The notes under the pieces: model-generated
Seen by the model: the letters and a program-made list of their open reading frames with translations, nothing else
What the model was told of the DNA's origin: nothing
The model's database searches: none
Translations under genes and position numbers: made by a program
Part shown: one piece after another, positions 1 to 6,652 of the stretch
Layout: each line of letters begins with the position of its first letter
How positions within the stretch are numbered: position 1 is the stretch's first letter
Assembly (NCBI GenBank): GCA_026986935.1
Contig: JALSNP010000033.1
Span: 1 to 13,896, forward strand
Reading direction: 5' to 3'
From: Pyrodictiaceae archaeon
GTDB taxonomy: Archaea; Thermoproteota; Thermoprotei_A; Sulfolobales; Pyrodictiaceae
DNA: 13,896 bases

Positions 1-1
1 C

Positions 2-682
2 TGGTTGCACGGCTACCTCTTTCTGAGCCTCAGCTGCTCTTAGTTTCTCTAACTCTGCTCTGATCTCCTCTACGTCTTCGCGTACTTCTTCGGGCTCCTT
101 TATTCTCACATAATCGCTCGATCGCGCGGGCTTTACTATTGTGACCTCTATCCCGAATACGCCTGGTTTTAGGAGCACATGCATAACCGATCTATCCACC
201 ATGTGCTCTACCTGGTAGCCAGTTGAGTATACTTTACCAACTCTTACTTTCTCGTAGCGTGCGCGCTCTGTGCGCAGCTTGCCGCTTATCACTATTTGTA
301 CGCCTAGCGCGCCAGCGTTCATAACCCTACGAGCCATTACGTGGGCTACTCTTCTGAAGTAGGCGCCGCGCTCGAGAAGCACTGCTATGCGTGAAGCGAC
401 TACGCGCGCGTTGAGGTCGGGGTTTTCTACTCTACGTACCGTTATCTGGGGGTTCTGTAGCCCGAATTGTTGCTCGAAGATGGCTGCTAGCTGTCTTATG
501 GTCTCACCGCGTCTTCCGATGATCATTGCTGGTCTCTCAGCATCTATGAATATCTTGGTGCCTAGCGGGAATTGTATTATCTGTACACCAGCGTAGCCTG
601 CGCGATAGAACCGCTTAGCTAGGTACTCGTCTATCATGGTCTGTAGCATCGCCTTCTTGACAAAGTACTTCTTTATTAGCAC
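2..682 (-). CDS. rps3: Small-subunit ribosomal protein uS3 (C-terminus cut by window edge)
   Basis: uS3 binds the 30S head near the mRNA entry site. About 227 codons are visible and no stop is reached, so the gene continues beyond position 1. A type-2 KH domain is clear near residues 40-90, with the loop IIGRRGETI, and is followed by the typical S3 C-terminal beta domain (VGKVYSTGYQVEHMV). The end is an acidic and basic helical tail (EEVREDVEEIRAELEKL) like that of archaeal S3. The start is GTG at 682 or the adjacent in-frame TTG at 685. The purine run GGAGGAGGAG at 693-702, which is also the end of the uL22 gene, supplies the ribosome binding site. The gene begins about 8 bases after the uL22 stop, so the two are surely co-transcribed. 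Identity is firm; only the exact start is open. Confidence 0.95.
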   Translation of the reverse strand, partial: MLIKKYFVKKAMLQTMIDEYLAKRFYRAGYAGVQIIQFPLGTKIFIDAERPAMIIGRRGETIRQLAAIFEQQFGLQNPQITVRRVENPDLNARVVASRIAVLLERGAYFRRVAHVMARRVMNAGALGVQIVISGKLRTERARYEKVRVGKVYSTGYQVEHMVDRSVMHVLLKPGVFGIEVTIVKPARSSDYVRIKEPEEVREDVEEIRAELEKLRAAEAQKEVAVQP

Positions 683-689
683 CAAGGCA

Positions 690-1160
690 TTACTCCTCCT
701 CCGTTACAACCATTTCTACATGACTATACTTTCTGAACCGTGGTGATGAGCGGCCAAATGCTCTAGGCATCCATTTTTTGATAACCCTGCCCTTGTGCAC
801 AGCTATATGTGTTATTCGTAGCCTCTCTGTATCCAAGCCCTTAACCTCAGCATTATTGACAGCGTTTTCGAGCAACCTGAGAAGGATCTTCGCGGCCTTG
901 ACAGGGTACCTGCCAATAGGCCACTTATACCGAGCCGCTAGCCCCCTGTGATGAGCTTGCTTCCCACTATACCTTCTTACAGGAATGGGCTCCTTCCCCG
1001 CAGACACTCTCTCCAAAAACGCTCTAGCATCCTCCACCTTCATCCCCTTGAGCAGTCTAGCTAGCTCAACTATTTTCTTATAGGATATCGGCGCGTCCCA
1101 GACCATTGCCTTAGCAGACCGCTCCTCATCAACTCTTACCGAGTACTTCCAAGTAGGCAC
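690..1160 (-). CDS. rpl22: Large-subunit ribosomal protein uL22
   Basis: uL22 lines the polypeptide exit tunnel of the 50S subunit. The 156 residues match the archaeal length. The family's features are visible: an N-terminal helical region (YKKIVELARLLKGMKVEDA), the archaeal segment with a His pair (SGKQAHHRGLAARYKWP), and the long beta-hairpin end with AVHKGRVIKKWMPRAFGR, which reaches into the tunnel. The start is GTG at 1160, with GAGGGG about 6 bases upstream. In most archaea uS19 lies directly upstream; here a 288-base non-coding spacer precedes the gene. A TATA-like box at 1218-1224 would place a transcription start near 1196, so uL22 and uS3 may form their own transcript. Confidence 0.96.
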   Translation of the reverse strand: MPTWKYSVRVDEERSAKAMVWDAPISYKKIVELARLLKGMKVEDARAFLERVSAGKEPIPVRRYSGKQAHHRGLAARYKWPIGRYPVKAAKILLRLLENAVNNAEVKGLDTERLRITHIAVHKGRVIKKWMPRAFGRSSPRFRKYSHVEMVVTEEE

Positions 1161-1217
1161 AGCTGACCCCTCGCCGCTAGAGAGTAATCCCGATGCCTTC
1201 TCAGCAGAGCACTCACC

Positions 1218-1224
1218 TAAATAA
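1218..1224 (-). promoter_or_regulatory. TATA-like box likely driving uL22-uS3
   Basis: On the minus strand this reads TTATTTA within CTTATTTAGG. The expected start site about 25 bases downstream is near 1196, giving a leader of about 35 bases before the uL22 GTG, with a GAGGGG ribosome binding site. The identical 10-base string occurs again at 1386-1395. Promoter function is inferred from spacing and sequence only. Confidence 0.4.
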
Positions 1225-1300
1225 GTAAATGATGCCTAGAACCCCATGCACCGGTGTTCAACTATGAGAAGCGTGTGCGGAGGGCCTTGACGCCTAGGGG

Positions 1301-1361
1301 CGGAGCCTCCACGCGCTCACAGAGCCCCGTTACGCGGGGCGCTCGCGCGGGCGATGCTCCG
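1301..1361 (-). ncRNA. Candidate structured RNA with a K-turn-like motif in the uL23-uL22 spacer
   Basis: Read on the minus strand, three nested stems can be drawn. An outer stem is CGGAGC (1361-1356) with GCTCCG (1306-1301). A middle stem is CGCGC (1349-1345) with GCGCG (1316-1312). An apical stem is GCCCCG (1340-1335) with CGGGGC (1329-1324), closing a CGTAA loop. Next to the middle stem are a GA (1344-1343) and an opposing GA (1318-1317), followed by a three-base TGT bulge (1321-1319). That is the layout of an L7Ae-binding kink-turn; on the plus strand the GA pairs would be lost, so the RNA strand is probably minus. A TATA-like box at 1388-1394 predicts a start near 1366, right at the base of the fold. 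No ACA or ANA box follows the outer stem, so it is not a standard H/ACA guide, and no SRP or RNase P signature was seen. Its class is unknown; a leader or attenuator is an alternative. Confidence 0.35.
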
Positions 1362-1387
1362 TGGTGAGAGGAGTAGTGCAGCCTCCC

Positions 1388-1394
1388 TAAATAA
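1388..1394 (-). promoter_or_regulatory. TATA-like box upstream of the structured spacer element
   Basis: The minus strand reads TTATTTA within CTTATTTAGG, identical over 10 bases to the box upstream of uL22. A start about 25 bases downstream falls near 1366, immediately before the first arm of the stem set at 1301-1361. The surrounding spacer (1161-1448) shows no convincing gene on either strand. A minus-strand open frame crossing it (1262-1462) lacks family features and overlaps the end of uL23. Confidence 0.3.
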
Positions 1395-1448
1395 GGATAC
1401 AATGCAAGAGAAGAGGAGTCGTTGATGGGCCTAAAGCGGCGAGAAGGC

Positions 1449-1703
1449 TTACAGTATGCCAAGACGGGCTGCTATATCAGCTGCACTGTACCCTGGGGCT
1501 AGCTTCACGTAGGCTTTTTTCTCCCCCTTCGGCGTTATCAGCGTGTTTACTTTCGCTACCTTCACTCCGAACGCTTCCTCGACAGCTCTTTTTATATCGT
1601 GCTTTGTTGCTTTCCTATCAACTATAAATGTTAATGTATTATTCTGCTCTATGAGGCGGAGCGCTTTCTCGCTCTGGATAGGCCTAATCAGTATACTGCT
1701 CAT
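1449..1703 (-). CDS. rpl23: Large-subunit ribosomal protein uL23
   Basis: uL23 sits at the tunnel exit of the 50S subunit and is a docking point for the signal recognition particle. The 84 residues are the normal archaeal length. The usual pattern is complete: an N-terminal IRPIQSEKALRLIE, the central FIVDRKATKHDIKRAVEEAFGVKVAKVNTL segment split by strand and helix, and a YVKLAPGYSAADIAARLG ending. The ATG start at 1703 has AGGGGTGA a few bases upstream. It follows the uL4 stop by 17 bases. uL2 would normally come next; here the non-coding spacer does. Confidence 0.96.
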   Translation of the reverse strand: MSSILIRPIQSEKALRLIEQNNTLTFIVDRKATKHDIKRAVEEAFGVKVAKVNTLITPKGEKKAYVKLAPGYSAADIAARLGIL

Positions 1704-1720
1704 GCTCTCACCCCTTAGGG

Positions 1721-2554
1721 TTAGATCTTGAAGAGGATGTTATCAAATCTTTTCGAGAGCTCGTTGAGAGCACTGCTAGTTATAACTGTTAGGCGTCCCG
1801 GGACCGCGCCAGGGGCTAGCTGGAGCACATTAACAGTCCACGGCTCCGCGACATCGACTCCTGGTAAGCTTTTAACTGCTTGTGCAAACGGCGATTTATG
1901 ATTACTTACTATGAACAGGATGCTGCGGGGTGTGACGTATCTTCTCCCACGCCGCTTACCCTTGCCTGCGCGTATCCTGGTTCTCTTCTTCGCCCTTTCG
2001 ATATCGCTCCACAGTCCTAGCTTCTCGAGCAGGGAGCGAGCGTCCTTGATCCTGGTAATATTTTCCTCGACCTCATCTGACACGATGACGGGGACTTGGT
2101 CGGCGCTGAAGACGTGGCCACGCTTGACTACAAACTCCTTTATGGATGTAGCTGCTAGGGCTGAGGCTGTTGCTAGTCTCTTCTCCCTCTTATTTATCTC
2201 CTCGTGTATTTTCTTATCAGGTCTAGGCGGGTGAGCCAAGTGACCTCCAACGGCAGAGTTTATGAAGGCTGCTCTCCCCAGGCCGGGGATTCGAGGAACC
2301 CTGGCAATGCCTAGCCCTACTCCAAAGCTCCTAGCTGATGTACGCTTACCCGCTAGGGGGTCGCGCCCCTTTGGCTGAAGCCTCGCAGTGAACTCTGATA
2401 AGAAAGCCCTCCTTATCAGATCTATTCTCACTGGTAACCCAAAGACACGGGGTAGGCGTATTTCACTTATCTTCTCCCCCTCCTTAGAATATACCGGCAC
2501 TATTGGCGGCTCGCGCGCGACCAGGAACAACGTTGAGCCAACCAGGGTAGCCAT
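1721..2554 (-). CDS. rpl4: Large-subunit ribosomal protein uL4
   Basis: uL4 binds 23S rRNA and, with uL22, forms the constriction of the exit tunnel. The archaeal/eukaryotic form of the protein is plain: an RVFGLPVRIDLIRRAF segment near the start, the tunnel loop with RVPRIPGLGRAAFINSAVGG and HPPRPDKKIHEEIN, and the C-terminal alpha/beta domain with RRGRRYVTPRSILFIV and LAPGAVPGRLTVIT. I prefer the ATG at 2554 over the in-frame GTG at 2566, because GAGGTGGT at 2564-2571 then serves as the ribosome binding site, whereas it would overlap the GTG. The gene follows uL3 closely and precedes uL23 by 17 bases, so it belongs to the same transcript. Confidence 0.95.
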   Translation of the reverse strand: MATLVGSTLFLVAREPPIVPVYSKEGEKISEIRLPRVFGLPVRIDLIRRAFLSEFTARLQPKGRDPLAGKRTSARSFGVGLGIARVPRIPGLGRAAFINSAVGGHLAHPPRPDKKIHEEINKREKRLATASALAATSIKEFVVKRGHVFSADQVPVIVSDEVEENITRIKDARSLLEKLGLWSDIERAKKRTRIRAGKGKRRGRRYVTPRSILFIVSNHKSPFAQAVKSLPGVDVAEPWTVNVLQLAPGAVPGRLTVITSSALNELSKRFDNILFKI

Positions 2555-2590
2555 TGCATCGACCACCTCTTACACGTGTTCCCCCGCTAC

Positions 2591-3634
2591 TTAGTTACCC
2601 TGCTTGCTCTGCAAGCTGAGGAAGGTGATCCGCGGAGGAGCCTCCGGCGTCCACGTGGGGCGCACGGGGTGCCTTAATACTATTGGTCTCTTAGGCGTCC
2701 CGGGCACGCTGCCCGCAAGCAGCACATACGTGCCGCGTACAACGCCGTAGTGTAGGAAGCCTCCTGCCGGGGTCACTTCTAGCCCGTCGCTACCTATCTT
2801 GATTATTCGTTTATTGTACTCTGTTCGTCTATGGAAGCCCATTTGCCCTGGCTGGGGTACCTCGCTCCACGAGAAGGTTGTTGCTGGGCCGCGTGTACCT
2901 GGGCCGCTCCTACTACCCTTTCTGTGCTTATGCCATCTCGGGAGCTCTTTGACCCCGAATCTCTTTATCACGCCCTGGAACCCCTTGCCCCTCGTGACGG
3001 CTATGACGTCTACGAGCTGGCCTTCCTTGAACACATCTGATACCTTGACCTCGTTGCCTAGTATCTTGGCGGCGTAGTTGAAGCGCTCGGCTAGGCTCTT
3101 GCCACCACCGATCTTTATCTCTATTAAGTCGGGTTTCTTCTTGCTAAGACCACCGACTAGCCTGGGCTGTGTTGCTGCTATTATCCTGACATCGTAGATC
3201 TCTTCGAGTTTCTCCTCAAGCCTTTTGAGAGCCTTCTCGGTGTCTGGGAAACGTAGGCGAGGAACAACGCGGTTTAAGTCGAGCCTGTATTGGCTCGCTA
3301 GGTTCTCTGGCTGAGCCCAGGCCTCTCCCAGGGTGTACAACCCTATATTTGGGTCGTAACCATAAGCGCGAACCGCTACTGCTATCATTGGCGGGGCCTC
3401 GAGCACTGTTACCGGTATAAATATCTCTCTACCATGTGTCATTGAGCCGGGGACATCGTCTATAATAAAGGCATGTGTCATTCCCGCCTTATAGGCTAGG
3501 AAGGCGAGAGGCAGAGGAGTATCGCTCGAGACCTCTGGCCAAGACTTGATACGCGGCACTAATCTTGACGCTCTCTTCCTAGGCCTTAGCCCCAGACTAC
3601 CCCGTCTAGGTGCATGCTTCTTTCTTGCACCCAC
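2591..3634 (-). CDS. rpl3: Large-subunit ribosomal protein uL3
   Basis: uL3 is an early-assembling 50S protein whose extension reaches toward the peptidyl transferase centre. The 347 residues match the archaeal type. Diagnostic segments include a basic N-terminus with SLGLRPRKRASRLVPRIKSW, FLAYKAGMTHAFIID, the central DVIAVTRGKGFQGVIKRFGV, the WHKHRKGSRSGPGTRGP loop, and GFHRRTEYNKRIIKIG. The start is GTG at 3634, preceded by GGTGATG. A TATA-like GATAAAAACG at 3694-3703 on the minus strand suggests that uL3 may have its own promoter, with a leader of about 40 bases. It heads the uL3-uL4-uL23 group. Confidence 0.96.
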   Translation of the reverse strand: MGARKKHAPRRGSLGLRPRKRASRLVPRIKSWPEVSSDTPLPLAFLAYKAGMTHAFIIDDVPGSMTHGREIFIPVTVLEAPPMIAVAVRAYGYDPNIGLYTLGEAWAQPENLASQYRLDLNRVVPRLRFPDTEKALKRLEEKLEEIYDVRIIAATQPRLVGGLSKKKPDLIEIKIGGGKSLAERFNYAAKILGNEVKVSDVFKEGQLVDVIAVTRGKGFQGVIKRFGVKELPRWHKHRKGSRSGPGTRGPATTFSWSEVPQPGQMGFHRRTEYNKRIIKIGSDGLEVTPAGGFLHYGVVRGTYVLLAGSVPGTPKRPIVLRHPVRPTWTPEAPPRITFLSLQSKQGN

Positions 3635-3693
3635 AACACATCACCACAGCTTTCCTTGCTACCGTGCTCCCGTAGCCAGTCCCTACCTCTACT

Positions 3694-3703
3694 CGTTTTT
3701 ATC
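3694..3703 (-). promoter_or_regulatory. TATA-like box upstream of uL3
   Basis: On the minus strand this reads GATAAAAACG, inside the 115-base gap between the methyltransferase stop (3750) and the uL3 GTG (3634). The expected transcription start is near 3672. Recognised by composition and position only. Read-through from the upstream gene is equally possible. Confidence 0.3.
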
Positions 3704-3749
3704 CCTACGCATCAACACATGCTCTAGAGAGCAATCATGGCTCCATAAA

Positions 3750-4589
3750 TTATTCTAGGACGAGGTTTAAGATGGAAAGGGTAGCTGTTATCGCCTCCTC
3801 TACCCTAACCGTTCGCGTCCCCTGCGAAGGTATCGTGTTAAGCACCTCGTCAACGCCCCCTTCTAGCTCAAAGCCCTCCTGCCTAGCTAGCTCGAATAAG
3901 CCCTTATCAGGGGATCCAAATACGACGAGAACACCTTTTCTACACATAGTATCCTTATTCTCCCTGAGCTTGTTAAAATCTATGACTTCTCCTTTACGAC
4001 TAGTTGCGATAATATAATGGGTTTTTCTATGCCTTTGGATGAGAGATCTAAGAGAGTTTTCTACACGGACCCGGAACCCGCTATATATATCGGTTTCCGC
4101 AGGAACTATTACTAAGGGGTTAAGCGACTTGATCTCTACAAGAACTCGTTGGCCTCTCCTATACGCTTTATTGTTTTTGACCAAGACTGGTCTACCCAGA
4201 CCAGCCTCAACAATAACACCCTGCTTCACGGGTCTTAGCACAAGCGCCTCCCTGACCTCACCCTCACGAGGCCCACCCACGCCATGCGTAGGGAGCTGAA
4301 GGGGTGGAAGAACGCCTGCGTAACGCAGCTCTGGTACGTGTGGAGGATACACGTAACGGCGAAGATAGGGCGCTGTAACCATGTACTCTAGGACGCGCTT
4401 TATTAGACTCGCCTCTCTCCACGCCTCAGCTCTATCAACATATAGTAGGACGTTATCAACTCTAAAAACCGATAATACTCTCCCCAGTATGCCTATCTTG
4501 ACGCTCTTCAGTAGCAAGGATTGCTCTGTTAGAGTATAGGAAGAAGCAAGGGCGACATCCAGTCTACAATATCGTTTTCTTATATACAA
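3750..4589 (-). CDS. SPOUT-class (DUF171/COG2106) putative RNA methyltransferase
   Basis: This is an archaeal and eukaryotic SPOUT-family protein, predicted to methylate RNA, commonly found upstream of rpl3 in archaea. The N-terminal half (residues about 27-100) carries KIGILGRVLSVFRVDNVLLYVD and YLRRYVYPPHVPELRYAGVLPPL, typical of the family. Residues about 118-170 form an inserted OB-like strand region (GVIVEAGLGRPVLVKN). The C-terminal knot shows the SAM-binding VVFGSPDKGLFEL (223-233) and NTIPSQGTRTVRVEEA (251-266). The 279 residues match the family. The TTG start at 4589 has GGTGAG six bases upstream, and a TTATTT at 4612-4617 could also give a very short leader. The rRNA target is not known from sequence. 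Association with ribosomal genes supports a role in ribosome biogenesis. Confidence 0.85.
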   Translation of the reverse strand: MYIRKRYCRLDVALASSYTLTEQSLLLKSVKIGILGRVLSVFRVDNVLLYVDRAEAWREASLIKRVLEYMVTAPYLRRYVYPPHVPELRYAGVLPPLQLPTHGVGGPREGEVREALVLRPVKQGVIVEAGLGRPVLVKNNKAYRRGQRVLVEIKSLNPLVIVPAETDIYSGFRVRVENSLRSLIQRHRKTHYIIATSRKGEVIDFNKLRENKDTMCRKGVLVVFGSPDKGLFELARQEGFELEGGVDEVLNTIPSQGTRTVRVEEAITATLSILNLVLE

Positions 4590-4704
4590 TATGCTCTCAC
4601 CGCAGGAAACGAAATAAGTACTAGTAACCGAGCCGCGTCTTACTCCCTAGTTGTTCACAACCTGGTTGCAGGGAACGCTTCATAACAAGGCTCCAACGGG
4701 GCCA

Positions 4705-4716
4705 TTTTTATAAAAA
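4705..4716. promoter_or_regulatory. Palindromic T/A tract: end of the 35-residue gene and possible promoter of the methyltransferase
   Basis: TTTTTATAAAAA is a perfect 12-base palindrome lying 19 bases past the stop of the small basic gene (minus strand, stop at 4735) and about 115 bases before the methyltransferase start. On the minus strand the T-run preceded by CC could stop transcription of the small gene. The TATAAAA core could equally be the TATA box of the methyltransferase, with a leader of about 95 bases. The two uses cannot be separated from sequence. Confidence 0.3.
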
Positions 4717-4734
4717 GGAACTCGGTTAAAACGA

Positions 4735-4842
4735 TTAACGCTTACCTTTACCCTTCTTGCTGCCTTTTACCTGCCTAGTCTCCTTTGACGAGACTCTTTC
4801 CTCGCCTGTCATGAATAGTGTGGTTCGCTGCCTTCCACCCAT
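4735..4842 (-). CDS. Small highly basic protein, 35 residues, unrecognised
   Basis: The reading frame runs ATG (4842) to TAA (4735). It starts MGGRQRTTLF and ends in a lysine/glycine tail, VKGSKKGKGKR, with MTGEERVSSKETRQ between. The composition resembles small RNA-binding ribosomal accessory proteins, but I do not recognise a family. Support that it is real: GGTG lies about 7 bases before the ATG, a TATA-like ATAAATTATA lies at 4881-4890 on the same strand at suitable distance for a short leader, a T-tract follows the stop, and it sits upstream of the methyltransferase and ribosomal genes in the same direction. It is below usual gene-calling length. It could be chance coding. Confidence 0.5.
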   Translation of the reverse strand: MGGRQRTTLFMTGEERVSSKETRQVKGSKKGKGKR

Positions 4843-4880
4843 TGCTACGCACCAAGTAGCGCTAGGGATTAAGATACCCC

Positions 4881-4890
4881 TATAATTTAT
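4881..4890 (-). promoter_or_regulatory. TATA-like box upstream of the 35-residue gene
   Basis: The minus strand reads ATAAATTATA followed by GGGG. A start about 25 bases downstream, near 4861, would give a 19-base leader to the ATG at 4842. The same AT tract read on the plus strand (TATAATTTAT) could also serve plus-strand transcription toward the cysteine-cluster gene. The remaining stretch 4900-5120 shows no other convincing gene. Confidence 0.35.
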
Positions 4891-5121
4891 TTTTACCATA
4901 GCTAGCTGGGCTCTAGCCGATGAAGTATTTGCCGAGTACTGAGCACTGAGAGCGCGTGCTGATCAACCCCCTTCTACTGAGGCTCTTTTGGCCCATGTAA
5001 TTTGGCTCAGCCGGGTTCTTCTCTTCATCAAATAGGCTCTGCGTTTGCACCCGTCATCATCTCTGGTCGCGTTGCCCATATCAAGGGAGGAGACGGTACT
5101 AGGGCTTTAGGGTTGCTAGCT

Positions 5122-5691
5122 ATGAGGGGGGAACGGCCTCCGCGATTTAGGTGCTTATTCTGTGACCATTGTTGCTACTTTGATAAAGAGTATGAGATGC
5201 CCACTGTGTTCCCGTGGGAGAAGAGGCTGCTAGAGGAGCTTGCGGAGAGGCTGGGGGTTAGTCTCGAGTTTAAACCATTACAAATATACATGGATGATGA
5301 GAATAACTGTGTTATAGCGCTTTATAGGTGGATTATTAAGGGGTACTGCCCATTCTATGACAGGGCTGAGAAGAGGTGCAAAATACACGAGGATAAGCCG
5401 TACGCGTGTAAAATGTATCCACTCTTACTAGAAATGCCTACAGGCAGACTAATGCTCTCTGGAAAATGTGACTGGGTTGCTAATAACAAGGATGTTGCCG
5501 AGAAACTGGCTAAAGAGGCTAAGCTTATACCAGAGGTGTTCCCGAACGAGTTCGAGGCGGCAAAGAACGCTTTCATAGAATTCTCCAGTATAATCGATTA
5601 CGTTAATAGGAGGAGGTTAAGGCAAACGACTAATTTAAGAGACTGCGCACAGGTTATGGATATAGATGAGTATATCGCGAGGTACGGGTAG
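5122..5691 (+). CDS. YkgJ-type cysteine-cluster protein (Fe-S or zinc binding)
   Basis: The protein has the CxxCxxCC cluster (CLFCDHCC, residues 11-18 from this start) and downstream cysteines in GYCPFYDRAEKRCKIHEDKPYACKMYPLL, the hallmark of the YkgJ/UPF0153 family of putative iron-sulfur or zinc proteins. A further Cys lies in SGKCDW. No membrane segment is seen; it is presumably cytosolic. The substrate and role are unknown for most members. The start is uncertain: ATG at 5122 puts the cluster near the N-terminus as in the family, while the frame stays open upstream to a TTG at 5002 without a good ribosome binding site. An AGGGAGG run near 5084-5090 lies too far from the ATG to be decisive. 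The next gene begins 2 bases after its stop, so the two are translationally linked. Confidence 0.75.
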   Translation: MRGERPPRFRCLFCDHCCYFDKEYEMPTVFPWEKRLLEELAERLGVSLEFKPLQIYMDDENNCVIALYRWIIKGYCPFYDRAEKRCKIHEDKPYACKMYPLLLEMPTGRLMLSGKCDWVANNKDVAEKLAKEAKLIPEVFPNEFEAAKNAFIEFSSIIDYVNRRRLRQTTNLRDCAQVMDIDEYIARYG

Positions 5692-5693
5692 CG

Positions 5694-5960
5694 ATGCCTA
5701 AGGGACGGAGAGCTGTACGCCTAATATTCAACACGTACTATGAGAACGATGCCCGGAACATCCTAGACGCCCTGCAGAGAAGCGGTATTAAGTTCTCCGT
5801 TTCGAGATCAAAGGTTGTAAACGAGCTCTACTACGTTGATATAGATGCTGGGAACCAGGACTTAGAATCCGTTTTGGAGAAAGTGAGAAGTGTTGTTGAG
5901 AAGAATAGGGGCCAGACAATATTCGGTGTCAAGATCTACGCCGTCGATGCATCTAAATAG
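5694..5960 (+). CDS. Small alpha/beta protein, 88 residues, function unknown
   Basis: The ATG follows the stop of the cysteine-cluster gene by two bases, which indicates an operon and probably translational coupling. The predicted order is strand (AVRLIFNTYY), helix (NDARNILDALQRSG), two strands (KFSVSRSKV and ELYYVDIDAG), helix (DLESVLEKVRSVVEKN) and a last strand (IFGVKIYAVD). This ferredoxin-like pattern is seen in ACT-like domains and in the small KEOPS subunit Pcc1. The size and the helix after AR-I--AL recall Pcc1, but this is a weak resemblance and I do not assign it. No cysteines or membrane segments are present. The 89-base gap after it ends against a convergent gene. Confidence 0.6.
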   Translation: MPKGRRAVRLIFNTYYENDARNILDALQRSGIKFSVSRSKVVNELYYVDIDAGNQDLESVLEKVRSVVEKNRGQTIFGVKIYAVDASK

Positions 5961-6049
5961 TGAGGACTCCGACGGTTGATCCCTCATCATCTACTAGCTT
6001 ACCGTGATAGTGGGATCGCGCGGACTTGTATCAGATTATCGGGCCTACT

Positions 6050-6547
6050 TCATCGTCTCCGATTACTCCTCTTATAACAGGCCTCGAGCCCTTTTATAAG
6101 ATAATTCTTTACGAGAAGCTTAGCTAACTGATAAACCTTGGCCGAGAACTCGATTTCCATTATTCTTCCGTCACGTAGCACAAGAGTCAGCCTAGCTGCA
6201 TCCTCTTTTATTCCTGGTTTCTTCAGCGCATCGTTTCTCGGGCGCATTGGTTTTCTTAGCTCGTATCTCACTATGTCGCAGTAGTCTATGTGCACAGTCC
6301 CTAGACTGTTATCCTGTCTGGCCCTCTTTTTCTTAATACTATAGATGAGTAGGTCTGCTTGCCTTTGTAACCCTGTGCGTGGTCTTAGGGAGAGCCAGTG
6401 TTCTCCTAAGAATCTTAGTGTTATACCGTTTTCTTCGAAAATTAGGTCGTATTTCCGGATATCTGGGCCCCTTCTTATCCATACGCTGTAGAGCACAGGC
6501 TCAGCTGGCACCATAGGAGTGCACCACGCAATAGTCATAAATGGCAC
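6050..6547 (-). CDS. Hypothetical protein, 165 residues
   Basis: I do not recognise this protein. It is rich in beta strands in the first two thirds (YDLIFEENGITLRFLGEHWLSL, LLIYSIKK, TVHIDYCDIVRYELRK, LTLVLRDGRIMEIEF) and ends in one amphipathic helix (AKVYQLAKLLVKNYLIKGLEA) with a basic tail. A seven-strand sheet closed by a C-terminal helix is the outline of PH-like domains, so such a fold is possible. The frame opens with GTG at 6547 and has in-frame ATGs at 6538 and 6514. The last has GGTG about 8 bases upstream and may be the true start. It is divergent from the MoxR/VWA pair, sharing a roughly 105-base intergenic region, and convergent with the 88-residue gene. Confidence 0.6.
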   Translation of the reverse strand: MPFMTIAWCTPMVPAEPVLYSVWIRRGPDIRKYDLIFEENGITLRFLGEHWLSLRPRTGLQRQADLLIYSIKKKRARQDNSLGTVHIDYCDIVRYELRKPMRPRNDALKKPGIKEDAARLTLVLRDGRIMEIEFSAKVYQLAKLLVKNYLIKGLEACYKRSNRRR

Positions 6548-6652
6548 GGTTTCTGAGGGATCCGCGTTAATTGTTACGAGGCGGTCTCCGTGGTGGAACT
6601 AGTATTAGCTAAAATTAGGGGTATATCTAGACTCGCATAAAGGGAGAAGATA

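Noticed and set aside
1250..1258. CACCGGTG palindrome near the end of the possible spacer RNA.
   Set aside because: An 8-base palindrome is expected by chance at this scale, and no partner copy was noticed.
1161..1448. tRNA, SRP RNA or RNase P RNA in the spacer.
   Set aside because: No TTC-type T-loop, no GGAAG-type SRP domain IV sequence and no GAGGAAAGTC-type RNase P block was found.
1262..1462. 66-residue minus-strand frame crossing the uL23-uL22 spacer.
   Set aside because: Basic, proline-rich and without family features; it overlaps the end of uL23 and is explained by GC-rich structured sequence.
4915..4965. Possible C/D-box guide RNA on the plus strand: GATGA followed by three CTGA copies, downstream of a TATA-like tract.
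   Set aside because: The C box matches only its core, no credible C' box is seen, the second guide would be too short, and no terminal stem closes the ends.
5961..6049. Possible C/D-box RNA on the minus strand, with ATGATGA and CTGA in the convergent gap.
   Set aside because: The boxes are in the wrong order for a single guide, and no D box follows the ATGATGA.
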